A stretch of DNA of 6,206 nt from an uncultured Planctomycetaceae bacterium (GTDB lineage Bacteria; Planctomycetota; Planctomycetia; Planctomycetales; Planctomycetaceae): NCBI GenBank assembly GCA_937975745.1, contig CALJUK010001063.1:1-6206 (forward strand). The letters run 5' to 3'. Below, one piece after another: positions 5,880 to 6,206 of the stretch. The first letter of the stretch is position 1. The number at the start of each line of letters is the position of its first letter. Both the position numbers and the translations under genes were made by a program. The notes under the pieces are model-generated. The model was not told where the DNA came from, did not search any database, and saw only the letters and a program-made list of their open reading frames with translations.

Positions 5880-6176
5880 GTTGGCCTCGTCAGCCTGCGG
5901 TGTTTCTTCGACCGGCTGTGACTTCGGCGGCTCGAACTTCGGTGCGGAGAGTTCTTCGTAGTCGGTTTTGGGAGCCGGTCGGCTGGTACTGCCGGCGGGA
6001 CGGCTTGCCTGACTATGAGCCGATCGGACTTCGTCCTCGATCCCGCTGACACCTTTCTTGAATTCGACAATCCCTTTGCCCAGGCTGCGGGCGACCTCGG
6101 GGAGGCGTTTGCCGAACAGTAACAGCGCAATGATGCCAATGACCAGCATTTCTCCCAGTCCGGGGCTACCGAACAC
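5865..6176 (-). CDS. tatA: Twin-arginine translocase subunit TatA/TatE family (5' end near window edge)
   Basis: Forms the protein-conducting part of the Tat pathway, which exports folded proteins across the cytoplasmic membrane together with TatC. 103 aa as read: a short periplasmic N-terminus, one membrane helix at about 9-21 (EMLVIGIIALLLF), the FG hinge at 21-22, LPE at 25-27, then the amphipathic helix ARSLGKGIVEFKKGV at 29-43 with the conserved Phe39. This LPE/GKGIVEFKKG form is the TatA type. The tail from about 50 is Pro/Ser/Glu-rich and disordered. The start is uncertain: codon 6176 is GTG with weak ribosome-binding context, and the frame stays open to the window edge (upstream residues read LGVSVSIPGF), so an upstream start is possible. 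The last codons and the TAG stop lie in the right arm of the inverted repeat at 5752-5879. No tatC is visible in the window. Confidence 0.92.
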   Translation of the reverse strand: MFGSPGLGEMLVIGIIALLLFGKRLPEVARSLGKGIVEFKKGVSGIEDEVRSAHSQASRPAGSTSRPAPKTDYEELSAPKFEPPKSQPVEETPQADEANATVR

Positions 6177-6206
6177 GAATCCAGGAATGCTAACAGAAAC
6201 GCCAAG

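Overview
This looks like a piece of a Planctomycetota chromosome (Planctomycetales-like). The grounds are the protein style (a Pro/Ser/Glu-tailed TatA, a SHOCT-type membrane protein, and a 164-aa protein and a 559-aa exported beta-sandwich protein that I believe are typical of planctomycetes), weak or absent Shine-Dalgarno signals at several starts, GTG start codons, and two long gene-free gaps. The phylum call is inference from familiarity, not from a database search. I see no transposase, phage gene, CRISPR array, tRNA or rRNA.

Layout. Positions 1-809 (minus) hold the N-terminal 269 residues of ClpX, the AAA+ unfoldase of the Clp protease, cut by the window edge. Upstream of it on the same strand (1052-1399) is a 115-aa single-span membrane protein with a SHOCT-like segment; a strong hairpin at 1001-1035 lies between the two. 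Positions 1400-2073 are a divergent spacer with no convincing gene. On the plus strand, 2074-2568 encodes an uncharacterised 164-aa acidic protein, followed after 116 nt by a KDPG/KHG-type aldolase (2685-3341). Positions 3342-4066 contain no convincing gene but several sequence structures: a perfect 19-nt tandem duplication, a 10-bp inverted repeat around it, a symmetrical palindrome and a hairpin just before the next gene. Positions 4067-5746 encode a secreted 559-aa protein built from an internal duplication of a two-domain beta-sandwich unit. It converges on tatA (minus, 5865-6176), whose 5' end lies at the window edge.

How the genes relate. They do not form one pathway: ClpX is protein quality control, the aldolase is central sugar-acid metabolism, TatA is protein export, and the 559-aa protein is probably periplasmic or surface-exposed (its signal peptide is Sec-like, with no twin-arginine motif, so adjacency to tatA does not make it a Tat substrate). 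The most striking non-coding signal is the long, in-register inverted repeat at 5752-5879. It fills the convergent spacer and runs into the last codons of tatA; its G-U pairs suggest that the plus-strand RNA is the folded form. No complete novel defence or mobile system is visible. The points of interest are the duplicated exported protein, the uncharacterised small proteins and these structured spacers.
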